Shown here: positions 1 to 6,846 of the stretch, piece after piece
How positions within the stretch are numbered: position 1 is the first letter of the stretch
Layout of the letters: the number at the start of each line of letters is the position of its first letter
NCBI GenBank assembly: GCA_947630865.1
Contig: CANRJE010000031.1
Span: 1-12,503 of the forward strand
Direction: 5' to 3'
Length of the DNA stretch: 12,503 nt
DNA from: an uncultured Bacilli bacterium
GTDB lineage: Bacteria; Bacillota_I; Bacilli_A; RF39; UBA660
Notes under the pieces: generated by a model
Told to the model about the DNA's origin: nothing
The model's database searches: none
What the model saw: only the letters and a program-made list of their open reading frames with translations
Position numbers and translations under genes: made by a program

Positions 1-1275
1 ACCAGTTGTCGTTCCAGTTGCAGCTGAACCAGTAACTATTACTTTTACACTAGCTGTCTTATTACCATCTACTGTTATTGTTGCTGTACCAGCACTTCTT
101 GCAGCAATTATTCCATAAGAATTAACAAATGCAACACCACTATTACTAGTTGTAAAGACAACATCTTTATTAGTAGCATTATTTGGATAAACTGTATATG
201 TAAACAACTTGGTACCATTAACCGTCATATTTATACTTGAACCAATATTACTTGAAATTGAAGAAACATGAACCGTACTAGATTCTACAGTAACATCAAT
301 GCTATCGGAAACATTATTACTTGTTGAACCAATTATCTTACATTTTCCAGCTGAAACTCCAGTTACAGTACCATCACTGCTAACTTTCGCTATATTTGGA
401 TTAGAACTTGTCCAAGTAACTTTTTTATTAGTAGCATTGCTTGGTAAAATTTCATATGAAATTTTTGCTGAACTACCAACTGTTAAACCACTTTTCAAAT
501 TTGAAATAACTATACTAGTTGGATTTATAACCGTTACTCCACCATTAGTTACAGTAACAGTAACACTATCGCTTATTTTACCATCGCGAGTTTTAACTGT
601 AATAGTAGTAGTTCCTACACCAACAGCTGTTACTTTTCCAGTTTCTGAAACACTAGCAATACTTGAATTATCACTTGAATATATTAAATTATCAGCTCTA
701 GCATCACTAGGATCTGTACTAATTTGTAATAAAACCGTACTTCCTTTTGCAAGTGTAATTGATTCTTGAGCAATATTGATTGATTTTAATTCCTTAGCAC
801 TCGAAGTAACAGTAACAACACACTTATTAGTATAAGGCGTACCATCAGGTGCCCTATAAGTTGCTACAATATTAACAACACCCTCTTTAACACCAACGAC
901 ATTAGCTTTTCCATTACCTATATCATCTATTGTTGCAATACTACTATCTTCTGATAACCAATTAATAACTTTAGAACCAGTCGCCATTATAACTGTTGCT
1001 TCTATCTCTTGTTCTTCTCCAACTCCAAGAGTAATCGTCTCTCTACTTACAATAATTGATGGAGTTTGATTATTGTCAACTACACTAGAAGGATTGTCAT
1101 TAGTTTTTTTAGTACAACTTTTAGCAATAACTAAAATTAAAATTAAAGCAACAACGGAAGCTATAACGATAATAGCTATTTTCTTTATCTTTTCTTTGTC
1201 GTAATTATTCCCGCCTTCATCACTATAATAACTTTCGCCATTTTCATCAACTTCATCTGTATAATCTGTATACAT
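1..1275 (-). CDS. Membrane-anchored protein with four bacterial Ig-like (BIG2) repeats, partial at the left edge
   Basis: The reading frame is open from an ATG at 1275 to the window edge (425 codons, no stop), so the C-terminus is missing. Residues 1-32 are acidic, Tyr/Asp-rich and presumably cytoplasmic. Residues 33-51 are a strongly hydrophobic helix flanked by Lys, without a lipobox, so this looks like an uncleaved signal anchor. Outside the membrane come four repeats at about residues 72-157, 162-243, 250-331 and 335-416. Each has the BIG2 pattern of a long-spaced Thr/Ser strand, W or Y-x-S-S-D/N, I-A-x-V and G-x-V-T-V-x-G-T-x-T-I-T-V (for example WTSSNPNIAKV at 287-297). BIG2 domains are common in Gram-positive surface proteins, often as stalks or adhesin parts; the ligand here is unknown. 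A GAGGGG ribosome site lies 6 nt before the ATG. The gene has its own promoter and is probably monocistronic. Two lone cysteines (151 and 311) have no obvious pairing. Surface stalk is the safest description. Confidence 0.85.
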   Translation of the reverse strand, partial: MYTDYTDEVDENGESYYSDEGGNNYDKEKIKKIAIIVIASVVALILILVIAKSCTKKTNDNPSSVVDNNQTPSIIVSRETITLGVGEEQEIEATVIMATGSKVINWLSEDSSIATIDDIGNGKANVVGVKEGVVNIVATYRAPDGTPYTNKCVVTVTSSAKELKSINIAQESITLAKGSTVLLQISTDPSDARADNLIYSSDNSSIASVSETGKVTAVGVGTTTITVKTRDGKISDSVTVTVTNGGVTVINPTSIVISNLKSGLTVGSSAKISYEILPSNATNKKVTWTSSNPNIAKVSSDGTVTGVSAGKCKIIGSTSNNVSDSIDVTVESSTVHVSSISSNIGSSINMTVNGTKLFTYTVYPNNATNKDVVFTTSNSGVAFVNSYGIIAARSAGTATITVDGNKTASVKVIVTGSAATGTTTG

Positions 1276-1304
1276 AGAAATCCCCTCACTTCTCAATTTA
1301 TTTT

Positions 1305-1333
1305 ATCATATATAATTGTCTATTTCAAGTCAA
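1305..1333 (-). promoter_or_regulatory. Sigma-A-type promoter for the Ig-repeat protein
   Basis: On the minus strand, TTGACT (1333-1328) is followed by a 17-bp spacer and TATGAT (1310-1305), then 29 nt to the ATG at 1275. Five of six bases match consensus in each box. Confidence 0.6.
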
Positions 1334-1340
1334 AACATAA

Positions 1341-1384
1341 TTAAAAAAATAAAACTTTTTATATCATTGTTTTATAAAAAGTTT
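1341..1384 (-). terminator. AT-rich hairpin terminator after the diacylglycerol-kinase-family gene
   Basis: A perfect 11-bp inverted repeat (1352-1362 with 1374-1384) has an 11-nt loop and, on the minus strand, is followed by TATTTTTTTAA. The stem has only one G-C pair and begins inside the last codons of the upstream gene, so it is probably a weak terminator. Confidence 0.45.
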
Positions 1385-2284
1385 ATCTATATTTTTCTTT
1401 GGTATCATCATTTTAACACCACTTTTAAGTTTAATTAAATATCTATTTGTCTTAGAATCAAATTCTTCTCCATCAATACACCATGGTTTATCTTTATCCT
1501 TAAAAGTAATTTCCATTTCATGAGCTTTATAAAGTTCAATTCCTGAAACATAAGAAATATCACTCGTTTTTAAAGTTAAAATTGCTTTTAAAATATCTCT
1601 TTTTTTATGTAAACTACAAAGCATTACTTCAAACATCGAATCATCTAATTTTATATCACTATAAAAATTATCAATACCAGCAATTCTATTAGCATTAGAA
1701 ATAATTATAAAAGTATATTTTCCTTTATGTTTTACACCATCTATAGTAAACGTAATTTCATGTTTTGGTGTATGTTTAAATATTTTCTTTATTCCTTCTA
1801 ATATGTAAGCAATATAACCTAATCTTTTCTTTAACTCCTGTGGTGTCTTATACGGAATATCCATAAATTTTCCATAAGATGCAACATAAGTAAATGCTTG
1901 ATTATTAATAACTCCTATATCAACATCCTTAATTTCACCTTCAAGAATTAATTTTAAATTATCAAATAAACTATTAGAAAGTCCATACATATGTCCAATA
2001 TCATTAGTAGTACCAACTGGTAAATGAGCTAAAATCAATTGATGTTCTCTTTTTAAATTACCATTCATTACCTCAAAAAAAGTTCCATCTCCACCTACTG
2101 AAATAACTAAATCAATATCATCTGATAACTCTCGAATAATCTTTTCAGCATGTCTTTTATACAAAGTTAAAACAATTCTTGCTTCATAATCATAATCATG
2201 TAAAATATTTTCAAATCTAACTAAATTCTTTGTATCAAATCCCTTACCACTAGTAGGATTTATAATAATCGTACATTTTTTCAT
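1364..2284 (-). CDS. Diacylglycerol/lipid kinase family protein (DagK/YegS-like)
   Basis: This 306-residue protein has the family layout. An N-terminal nucleotide-binding domain carries NPTSGKG (9-15), GGDGT (64-68, the glycine-rich catalytic motif) and PVGTTND (89-95). A C-terminal beta-sandwich domain has DIGVIN (122-127) and the conserved DGE (271-273). Family members phosphorylate diacylglycerol, ceramide-like or other lipids, and in Gram-positives they recycle diacylglycerol from lipoteichoic acid synthesis; the substrate here cannot be read from sequence. Normal length and no signal peptide indicate a cytosolic or membrane-peripheral protein. The residues after GGDGT are FFEVMNG instead of the usual LNEVVNG, a mild divergence. 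The start is set by AAGGAGA 5 nt before the ATG. It follows spoVIF by 9 nt and is probably the last gene of the der transcript. Confidence 0.85.
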   Translation of the reverse strand: MKKCTIIINPTSGKGFDTKNLVRFENILHDYDYEARIVLTLYKRHAEKIIRELSDDIDLVISVGGDGTFFEVMNGNLKREHQLILAHLPVGTTNDIGHMYGLSNSLFDNLKLILEGEIKDVDIGVINNQAFTYVASYGKFMDIPYKTPQELKKRLGYIAYILEGIKKIFKHTPKHEITFTIDGVKHKGKYTFIIISNANRIAGIDNFYSDIKLDDSMFEVMLCSLHKKRDILKAILTLKTSDISYVSGIELYKAHEMEITFKDKDKPWCIDGEEFDSKTNRYLIKLKSGVKMMIPKKNIDKLFIKQ

Positions 2285-2293
2285 TTTATCTCC

Positions 2294-2530
2294 TTACCAT
2301 TTATTTTCTATATCATTTGGTACTTTATCACTTTTAATAGCATTAATTATTTTGGCCTTTTTCTCTGGACTTATTTCTCTTCCTGTTAATCCTGATAATT
2401 CATCAATTACTTCAGTTAAAACTTTTTCATCTTTAAAATTACTACTTTTTAATTTATTAGCAAGTGATAATATGGTATCTTTTTTAACGTTTGTTTTCTT
2501 TTCAACTTTTTTAAAAACACTATCGTTCAT
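2294..2530 (-). CDS. spoVIF: Stage VI sporulation protein F (SpoVIF) homologue
   Basis: This is a 78-residue soluble protein. The pattern F-x-K-V-x-K-K-T-N-V near the N-terminus, then L-A near residue 24, KDEK near 34, a V-I-D-E-L-S-G-L-T-G-R segment, S-P-E-K-K-x-K-I-I-N-A-I and a final K-V-P-N-D-I follows the SpoVIF family, which I recognise from B. subtilis SpoVIF/YjcC. There it is made late in the mother cell and is needed for spore-coat assembly and heat/lysozyme resistance. I chose the second in-frame ATG (2530): the first (2542) is immediately followed by GGGAGGT, which is evidently the ribosome site of the second. It sits between a small helical protein gene and the lipid-kinase-like gene in a tight minus-strand cluster led by der. 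The assignment rests on remembered family patterns and not on a search. Confidence 0.75.
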   Translation of the reverse strand: MNDSVFKKVEKKTNVKKDTILSLANKLKSSNFKDEKVLTEVIDELSGLTGREISPEKKAKIINAIKSDKVPNDIENKW

Positions 2531-2562
2531 AAAACCTCCCATATATTATATGAAAGTAATAC

Positions 2563-2763
2563 CTATTTTTTATTTAATTTAGCTATTTTTTTCTTTAAAA
2601 GTTCATGTCTTTCAGCAAATACAGCATTTTGTTTTAAAAATTTTTCTCTGTCAATTTCATTATTTTGAAAGCGACTATCTAACTTTTTAACAGCTTTTTT
2701 AATTCCTTCACATTCTTGTTCTAAAGAATTATTATTGTTAAAAAAATCATTTTTTATTATCAT
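2563..2763 (-). CDS. Small helical protein of unknown function, translationally coupled to der
   Basis: This 66-residue, highly charged protein has no membrane segment or signal peptide. Residues 13-30 and 38-65 are heptad-like helices rich in Lys, Glu and Leu, separated by N-N-E-I-D-R-E-K-F, a turn reminiscent of the E-I-x-x-E-E-F turn in short SHOCT-like helical hairpins. That resemblance is weak and I do not assign a family. Its ATG overlaps the der stop in an ATGA arrangement (2763-2760), and GGAGTGA lies a few bases upstream inside the end of der, so translation is probably coupled to der. spoVIF follows after 32 nt. The coding call rests on the good ribosome site, the coupling and the gene-dense setting. 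Confidence 0.65.
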   Translation of the reverse strand: MIIKNDFFNNNNSLEQECEGIKKAVKKLDSRFQNNEIDREKFLKQNAVFAERHELLKKKIAKLNKK

Positions 2764-4067
2764 TTTTCACTCCTATTTTTAAACTTTAATATAATTGGTG
2801 TACCTTCTAATTCAATATTTTCTCTTAATTTATTTTCAAGATATCTATAATATGAAAAGTGAACTAAGTTTTTACTATTAACATAAAATACAAATTTTGG
2901 AGGCATAACATCTTCTTCTACTACATAATAAATTTTTAATCGTTTACCTTTATATGATGGTGGATTATTTAAATTATAAGCTTCTTCAACTATTTCATTT
3001 AAAACACTAGTTGCAATTTTTCGATTACTATTTTCATAAGCTTTTAAAATAAGAGGCATAATTAAATGTATTCTTTTTTTATAAAGTGCTGAAACAAAAA
3101 CAATAGGTGCATAAGGTAAAAATTGAAATTCTGCTCTAATAACTTTTGTAAATTCTTTCTTCTTAGCATCATCAAATGAATCACATTTATTAACAACAAT
3201 TATCAAAGCTTTACCTTTTTCGATAGCAATAGATGCAATATGCTTATCATGTTCTTTAATACCATCTAAATAATCTATAACCAAAAGACAAACATCACTT
3301 CTATCTATCGCTTTTAAACTTCTAAGTAAACTATATTTTTCAATATTTTCATAAATACGCCCACGTTTTCTCATTCCAGCTGTATCGATTACCACATATT
3401 CATTATCATTATATTTAAAAACTGTATCAACAGCATCTCTTGTTGTTCCTGCAATATCTGAAACCATTAATTTATCACTTCCAAGAATTGCATTAACCAA
3501 ACTACTCTTTCCAACATTAGGACGTCCAATTAAAGAAAACTTAATTCGATTATCACTTTCTTCTTTTTGATACTTAGGAAAATCTGCAACAATAGTATCT
3601 AAAAGTTCCGTTATTCCAATTGAATGTTCAGCACTAATTTCAACAAATTCATTAAATCCTAGTTCATAATAATCATACTTATGAGTCTCGCTTTCTTTAT
3701 TATCTATTTTATTAAAAGCAACAATAACTCGTTTACCACTTTTATGTAACATTTCAGCTAAATATTTATCATTAGCACTTATACTTTCTTTAGAATCTAC
3801 TAAAAAAACAATAACATCAGCTTCCATAATAGCAATATTAACCTGTGCTTCGATTAAATCATTAAAATTTCCTTCACTTATATCAATTCCACCTGTATCA
3901 ATCAAATTAAATTTATAATCTAAATAATTAATTTCTGTATAAATTCTATCTCTTGTTACCCCAGGAGTATCCTCTATAATCGATATTTTAGCATGAGCTA
4001 ATTTGTTAAATAAAGTTGACTTTCCAACATTAGGTTTTCCAACTAAAGCAACTGTTTTAATTTTCAT
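2760..4067 (-). CDS. der: Ribosome biogenesis GTPase Der (EngA)
   Basis: Der is an essential tandem GTPase that acts in late assembly of the 50S subunit. Both G domains are complete. The first has the P-loop GKPNVGKST (10-18), TTP-type switch I ending near T38, DTGG (57-60) and NKID (119-122). The second has GRPNVGKSS (181-189), T208/T209, DTAG (228-231) and NKCD (293-296). A KH-like RNA-binding domain fills about 350-430. At 435 residues it matches the family length (436 in B. subtilis). I chose the ATG at 4067 over the in-frame ATG at 4085 because family members start about six residues before the first beta strand, GGGGCGAT precedes 4067, and a TATAAT box at 4095-4090 leaves no room for an mRNA starting before 4085. 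The usual E-Q-D after G-I in domain two reads E-H-D here, a minor change. Confidence 0.96.
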   Translation of the reverse strand: MKIKTVALVGKPNVGKSTLFNKLAHAKISIIEDTPGVTRDRIYTEINYLDYKFNLIDTGGIDISEGNFNDLIEAQVNIAIMEADVIVFLVDSKESISANDKYLAEMLHKSGKRVIVAFNKIDNKESETHKYDYYELGFNEFVEISAEHSIGITELLDTIVADFPKYQKEESDNRIKFSLIGRPNVGKSSLVNAILGSDKLMVSDIAGTTRDAVDTVFKYNDNEYVVIDTAGMRKRGRIYENIEKYSLLRSLKAIDRSDVCLLVIDYLDGIKEHDKHIASIAIEKGKALIIVVNKCDSFDDAKKKEFTKVIRAEFQFLPYAPIVFVSALYKKRIHLIMPLILKAYENSNRKIATSVLNEIVEEAYNLNNPPSYKGKRLKIYYVVEEDVMPPKFVFYVNSKNLVHFSYYRYLENKLRENIELEGTPIILKFKNRSEK

Positions 4068-4089
4068 ATAATCGCCCCAATCCAAGAAG

Positions 4090-4118
4090 ATTATAACAAA
4101 AAAAAAGATTTTTTTAAA
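4090..4118 (-). promoter_or_regulatory. der: Probable promoter of der
   Basis: On the minus strand, a perfect TATAAT (4095-4090) lies 22 nt before the der ATG at 4067. A weak -35, TTTAAA (4118-4113), sits 17 bp upstream. The -35 and spacer overlap the terminator hairpin of the preceding gene, so one short segment may end one transcript and start the next. Confidence 0.5.
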
Positions 4119-4126
4119 CCTTTTTT
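4098..4126 (-). terminator. Weak A/T hairpin between the small membrane-protein gene and der
   Basis: On the minus strand AAAAAAGGT (4126-4118) can pair with ATCTTTTTT (4109-4101), including one G-C and one G-U pair, followed by more T residues. It lies 4 nt past the stop of the upstream gene. It is almost all A-T, so partial read-through into der is likely. Confidence 0.35.
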
Positions 4127-4129
4127 ATT

Positions 4130-4594
4130 TTATAGACTATCGTTATTATCACGAGATACTACTTTACCATATCTATCAAAACTTGGTAATTCACCATATC
4201 TTGGTTCTCTTAATGGTTGATCTTCTTCCGTATTATATACTCTAAATACTTGAGTTGAATTACTTTTACAATATCTAAATTCTGTATGTAATATTCCATA
4301 TTTTTCTGTTTTAAATTCATTTTTTTGAACACCAGTATAACAATTTGCTCCCATAGTAACAAGATCAAAATCTAAACCTAATTCATCAAGTATATAATCT
4401 ATATTTCCATAATATGAAGTCATAGAAATATCAACTTTAATAGCTCTATTATCTCCTATACTTCCTAAATCAAAATTTAAATTTTTAAACATAGAGCTGA
4501 AACCCATAAGAATAACTACTAAAATAACTCCACCTAATATTGAAAAAACAATCGTTTGTTCTTTTTTAATTTTCTTTATTTCATTTTCTCCCAT
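4130..4594 (-). CDS. Small single-pass membrane protein of unknown function
   Basis: This 154-residue protein begins with a Lys/Glu-rich stretch (residues 1-13), followed by one hydrophobic helix (about 15-34). The remaining roughly 120 residues would lie outside the cell. The outer part has an aromatic-rich core with two cysteines, one in G-A-N-C-Y-T-G and one in F-R-Y-C-K-S, that could form a disulfide. Its end is charged and probably disordered. I do not recognise a family. The ATG at 4594 is preferred to a GTG nine bases earlier because GAGGAA would overlap that GTG but lies 9 nt before the ATG. The gene follows the exported hydrolase gene by 19 nt, in the same direction, so the two are probably co-transcribed and may act together at the cell surface. 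That partnership is inference from position only. Confidence 0.7.
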   Translation of the reverse strand: MGENEIKKIKKEQTIVFSILGGVILVVILMGFSSMFKNLNFDLGSIGDNRAIKVDISMTSYYGNIDYILDELGLDFDLVTMGANCYTGVQKNEFKTEKYGILHTEFRYCKSNSTQVFRVYNTEEDQPLREPRYGELPSFDRYGKVVSRDNNDSL

Positions 4595-4613
4595 TATAAA
4601 CACTTCCTCTATT

Positions 4614-5249
4614 CTATTTTTCTAATGGTACAGACTTTTTAATCTTAGTCATATAATTATTAATCCAATAAACCCATCCTACATCATACTTTTTCTTGTT
4701 AGCACTTGCAATAGCACTTGGAGTTGTTAAATCTTTTTCATAGTAATTATCTTTTATATATTTTGCATAACTTTTTACAGAGTCATTAATCGTATCAAAT
4801 TTCTGGTAAAATCCTCCATAACAAGCCATCTCTGATGCATTATCACGATTATAATATAGTTTACCAACATTATTACACTTTTTAACTAAGAAACTACATT
4901 CATTATTACAACCCGTTTCTTTAATAATCATTGAAGCAACTAAATAAGGATTTACTTCATTAACAATTGAATATTTAGCAATAACTTCTCCTTTACCACT
5001 CAATTCATTTTTTAAATAATTGTCTATTTTTTTACCTATAATAACTGAGTCTTCTCCTTCAAATTCCAAGTCTGTTCTTAACATAACATCAATTTCTTTC
5101 ATAATAGAACTATTATTTAATTTTTCCTGAGCACTCGTTTTAATAACAATATCAAGATTACTAGCTAAAGAATTAGTACCTGATATAGCATTAACCCAAA
5201 GAATGTTAAAACCAAATGCCAAAACAATTAAGATAATTTTCCTTTTCAT
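4614..5249 (-). CDS. Exported glucosaminidase/lysozyme-like peptidoglycan hydrolase (putative)
   Basis: This 211-residue protein opens with MKRK and a hydrophobic segment to about residue 20 ending V-N-A, a plausible signal peptide or anchor. A helical spacer (about 30-85) is followed by a domain (about 88-205) resembling the glucosaminidase/lysozyme-like fold: Y-x-x-V-N-x-Y-L-V-A-S-M-I-I-K-E-T-G, then C-N-N-V-G-K, G-G-F-Y-Q-K-F-D-T-I-N-D-S-V-K-S-Y-A-K-Y-I and W-x-Y-W-I-N-N-Y-M. E111 sits where the catalytic Glu of such enzymes lies, and the 'I-N-D-S-V' helix matches their usual 'I-x-x-S-I' segment. Four cysteines (114, 118, 125, 143) in the domain could form two disulfides. The ATG at 5249 is set by AGGGGTG 6 nt upstream; an earlier GTG overlaps that site. 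The role is probably cell-wall trimming. Activity is inferred; the family link is moderate. Confidence 0.65.
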   Translation of the reverse strand: MKRKIILIVLAFGFNILWVNAISGTNSLASNLDIVIKTSAQEKLNNSSIMKEIDVMLRTDLEFEGEDSVIIGKKIDNYLKNELSGKGEVIAKYSIVNEVNPYLVASMIIKETGCNNECSFLVKKCNNVGKLYYNRDNASEMACYGGFYQKFDTINDSVKSYAKYIKDNYYEKDLTTPSAIASANKKKYDVGWVYWINNYMTKIKKSVPLEK

Positions 5250-5272
5250 ACTACACACCCCTAATAAAATAT

Positions 5273-5704
5273 TTATTGATAAACTCTTACATGTATATCA
5301 TTTTTTACAATTGATACAAAATAAGATTTTTCTCTTCTTAAATTTAAAATTTTATCCATCTTATCAAATTCTTTGGCTTTATCCTCTTTATTTTTATTAT
5401 ATAAAACATAAATAATCTTTTTTATTTTACCAGTTTGTTGTTCTAAAAACCTAATAACTGGTGTCGGAGTACTTGAAAACCAAAGTTCAGATACTAAAAT
5501 TATCATATCAAAATTATTTAAATTAAACTGACTTCTTTTAACTGGAATATTTAAATTAGCATAAACACTTTTTACTTTATCTATAAATGATACTTCATTA
5601 ACTGTCTCTATTTCCATACATTCAGCTTGGTACATTTCTTGATATTTACTAACTATTTTTCTTATATTTTTATTTTTACCATAATATAAGACTAGATTAC
5701 CCAT
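5273..5704 (-). CDS. Flavodoxin-fold protein with an altered FMN phosphate loop
   Basis: This 143-residue cytosolic protein starts N-L-V-L-Y-Y-G-K-N-K-N-I-R-K-I-V, which lines up with the flavodoxin opening strand and phosphate loop (Y-Y-S-x-T-G-N-T). The loop's Ser/Thr residues are replaced by Gly, Asn and Ile. The middle segment D-M-I-I-L-V-S-E-L-W-F-S-S-T-P-T-P-V-I-R-F-L-E matches the second FMN-binding stretch of flavodoxins and NAD(P)H-quinone reductase relatives (usually I-x-x-P-x-W-W). A further strand, I-I-Y-V-L-Y-N-K, follows. It may be an electron carrier or small reductase, or a relative that has lost FMN binding. The start is the first ATG, with AGTGGTGA a few bases before it. The hydrolase gene follows 23 nt downstream, suggesting one transcript. 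Fold moderately sure; function not assigned. Confidence 0.6.
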   Translation of the reverse strand: MGNLVLYYGKNKNIRKIVSKYQEMYQAECMEIETVNEVSFIDKVKSVYANLNIPVKRSQFNLNNFDMIILVSELWFSSTPTPVIRFLEQQTGKIKKIIYVLYNKNKEDKAKEFDKMDKILNLRREKSYFVSIVKNDIHVRVYQ

Positions 5705-5721
5705 TCGAATTCACCACTTAT

Positions 5722-5750
5722 ATATTACAACGAAATTTGAAAAATAACAA
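5722..5750 (-). promoter_or_regulatory. Probable promoter of the flavodoxin-fold gene
   Basis: On the minus strand, TTGTTA (5750-5745), a 17-bp spacer and TAATAT (5727-5722) end 17 nt before the ATG at 5704. The mRNA leader would be only about 10 nt. The spacer region contains a short tandem repeat of ACAACGAAA (plus strand 5727-5735 and 5747-5755, 20 bp apart), which overlaps both boxes and could be an operator. Confidence 0.45.
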
Positions 5751-5784
5751 CGAAAATTTTTATTTTTTTTAGAAATTTTACAGA

Positions 5785-6801
5785 CTAATCATGTTCTTTT
5801 AAATAATTAACTGCATCTTCTAATTTACTAACTTTAACAAGTTCAATATCATAATCATATTTATCTTTTTCTTTTAAAGCTTCTTCATAGTTTGCTTCTG
5901 GAACAAAAAAGATATCTGCTTTAGCTTTAACTGCTCCCATTAATTTATATTTAACACCACCAATTTCTCCAACATTTCCAAGAGCATCAATCGTTCCTGT
6001 TCCTACTATTTTTCTTCCCTTTGTTAAATCATCTGATACTAATCTATCATAAATAGCAAGTGATAGCATGAATCCTCCACTTGGTCCAGATTCATTATTA
6101 CTAAACTTTAACTTAATAGATGGATTTACTTCATAATCATAGATATTAACCATATAAAGTCCAATTATTTTTTCACCATCAATTGAAACTAACTTAGCAC
6201 TACAATCTACTTCCTTACCATCTCTTAAAACTTTAACTTTTAAATCTTGTCCAACATTTAAACTATTTAAATATTCTTTATATTCTGTATTATTACTAAC
6301 AGAAATTCCATTAACAGTAAGAAGAGTATCCCCTACTTTAACATCTGTTATACTATCAGAACTTTTATATACGACTTTGTAATCATTACTTTTTATTTTT
6401 ACATCTAAACCTGCTAATTTATAAGCATTGATAATTGCATTAGAATTTGCTTCGTCTAAATAAAGTTTATCTCGATTTTCTAAATCTTCCATAGTTTCAG
6501 AATCATCAACTTTTGATTCTTCAATACTTTCAACTTCCCATTTAGGAAATAAAAAACTAATTAAATAGGTTGATACAGTTGCATTTATTTGTTTTACATA
6601 AGCTAAATTGTAACTTCCCTTTTCATCACTATCTAAACTTATTCTATCTTTTAAATCAATAGTTCCGCCACCAGAATATATATAAAAAGGTAATGGAAAA
6701 GTTAAAATAAAAAACAGAAGGATTAAAACAGCATAGTAAATAATGTCTTTTTTATTTCGTTTAATAAATGCTTTTAACTTCTCATATATTTTATTGAACA
6801 C
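5785..6801 (-). CDS. ylbL: YlbL/SepM-type membrane-anchored Lon-like protease with PDZ domain
   Basis: This is a 338-residue protein. A basic N-terminus is followed by one membrane helix (about 20-42), an extracytoplasmic region, a PDZ domain (about 148-205, with V-G-D-T-L-L-T-V-N-G-I), and a Lon-type S16 protease domain. S241 in GPSGG is the expected catalytic Ser, and K284 in G-G-V-K-Y-K the catalytic Lys. The order TM-PDZ-Lon is that of B. subtilis YlbL, which degrades the cell-division inhibitor YneA after DNA damage, and of streptococcal SepM, which trims a peptide pheromone. The substrate here is unknown. The start is the GTG at 6801, with AGGTGAT 4 nt before it; an earlier in-frame GTG (6810) lies inside that site. 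It is divergent from ylbJ, its neighbour in Bacillus too, which supports both names. Confidence 0.88.
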   Translation of the reverse strand: MFNKIYEKLKAFIKRNKKDIIYYAVLILLFFILTFPLPFYIYSGGGTIDLKDRISLDSDEKGSYNLAYVKQINATVSTYLISFLFPKWEVESIEESKVDDSETMEDLENRDKLYLDEANSNAIINAYKLAGLDVKIKSNDYKVVYKSSDSITDVKVGDTLLTVNGISVSNNTEYKEYLNSLNVGQDLKVKVLRDGKEVDCSAKLVSIDGEKIIGLYMVNIYDYEVNPSIKLKFSNNESGPSGGFMLSLAIYDRLVSDDLTKGRKIVGTGTIDALGNVGEIGGVKYKLMGAVKAKADIFFVPEANYEEALKEKDKYDYDIELVKVSKLEDAVNYLKEHD

Positions 6802-6817
6802 TTTAATCACCTATTTA

Positions 6818-6846
6818 ATTATAACAAAAATAAGGATATTTATGAA
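6818..6846 (-). promoter_or_regulatory. ylbL: Probable promoter of ylbL, overlapping the ylbJ start region
   Basis: A perfect TATAAT (minus, 6823-6818) lies 16 nt before the GTG at 6801. The best -35 at 17 bp (TTCATA, 6846-6841) is poor. A TATAAC on the plus strand (6820-6825), 16 nt before the ylbJ ATG, overlaps this -10, so the two divergent genes may share or compete for one melting region. Confidence 0.4.

Noticed and set aside
299..769. Open plus-strand frame of 156 codons
   Set aside because: It lies antisense to the Ig-repeat protein, which has clear domains, a start site and a promoter. The Thr/Val/Leu-rich translation is the reverse image of that repeat coding and has no ribosome site.
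5752..5780. AAAATTT/AAATTTT hairpin after ylbL as a terminator
   Set aside because: The stem is all A-T, the loop is A-rich and no T-run follows on the minus strand. It is too weak to call, so ylbL read-through into the flavodoxin gene is possible.
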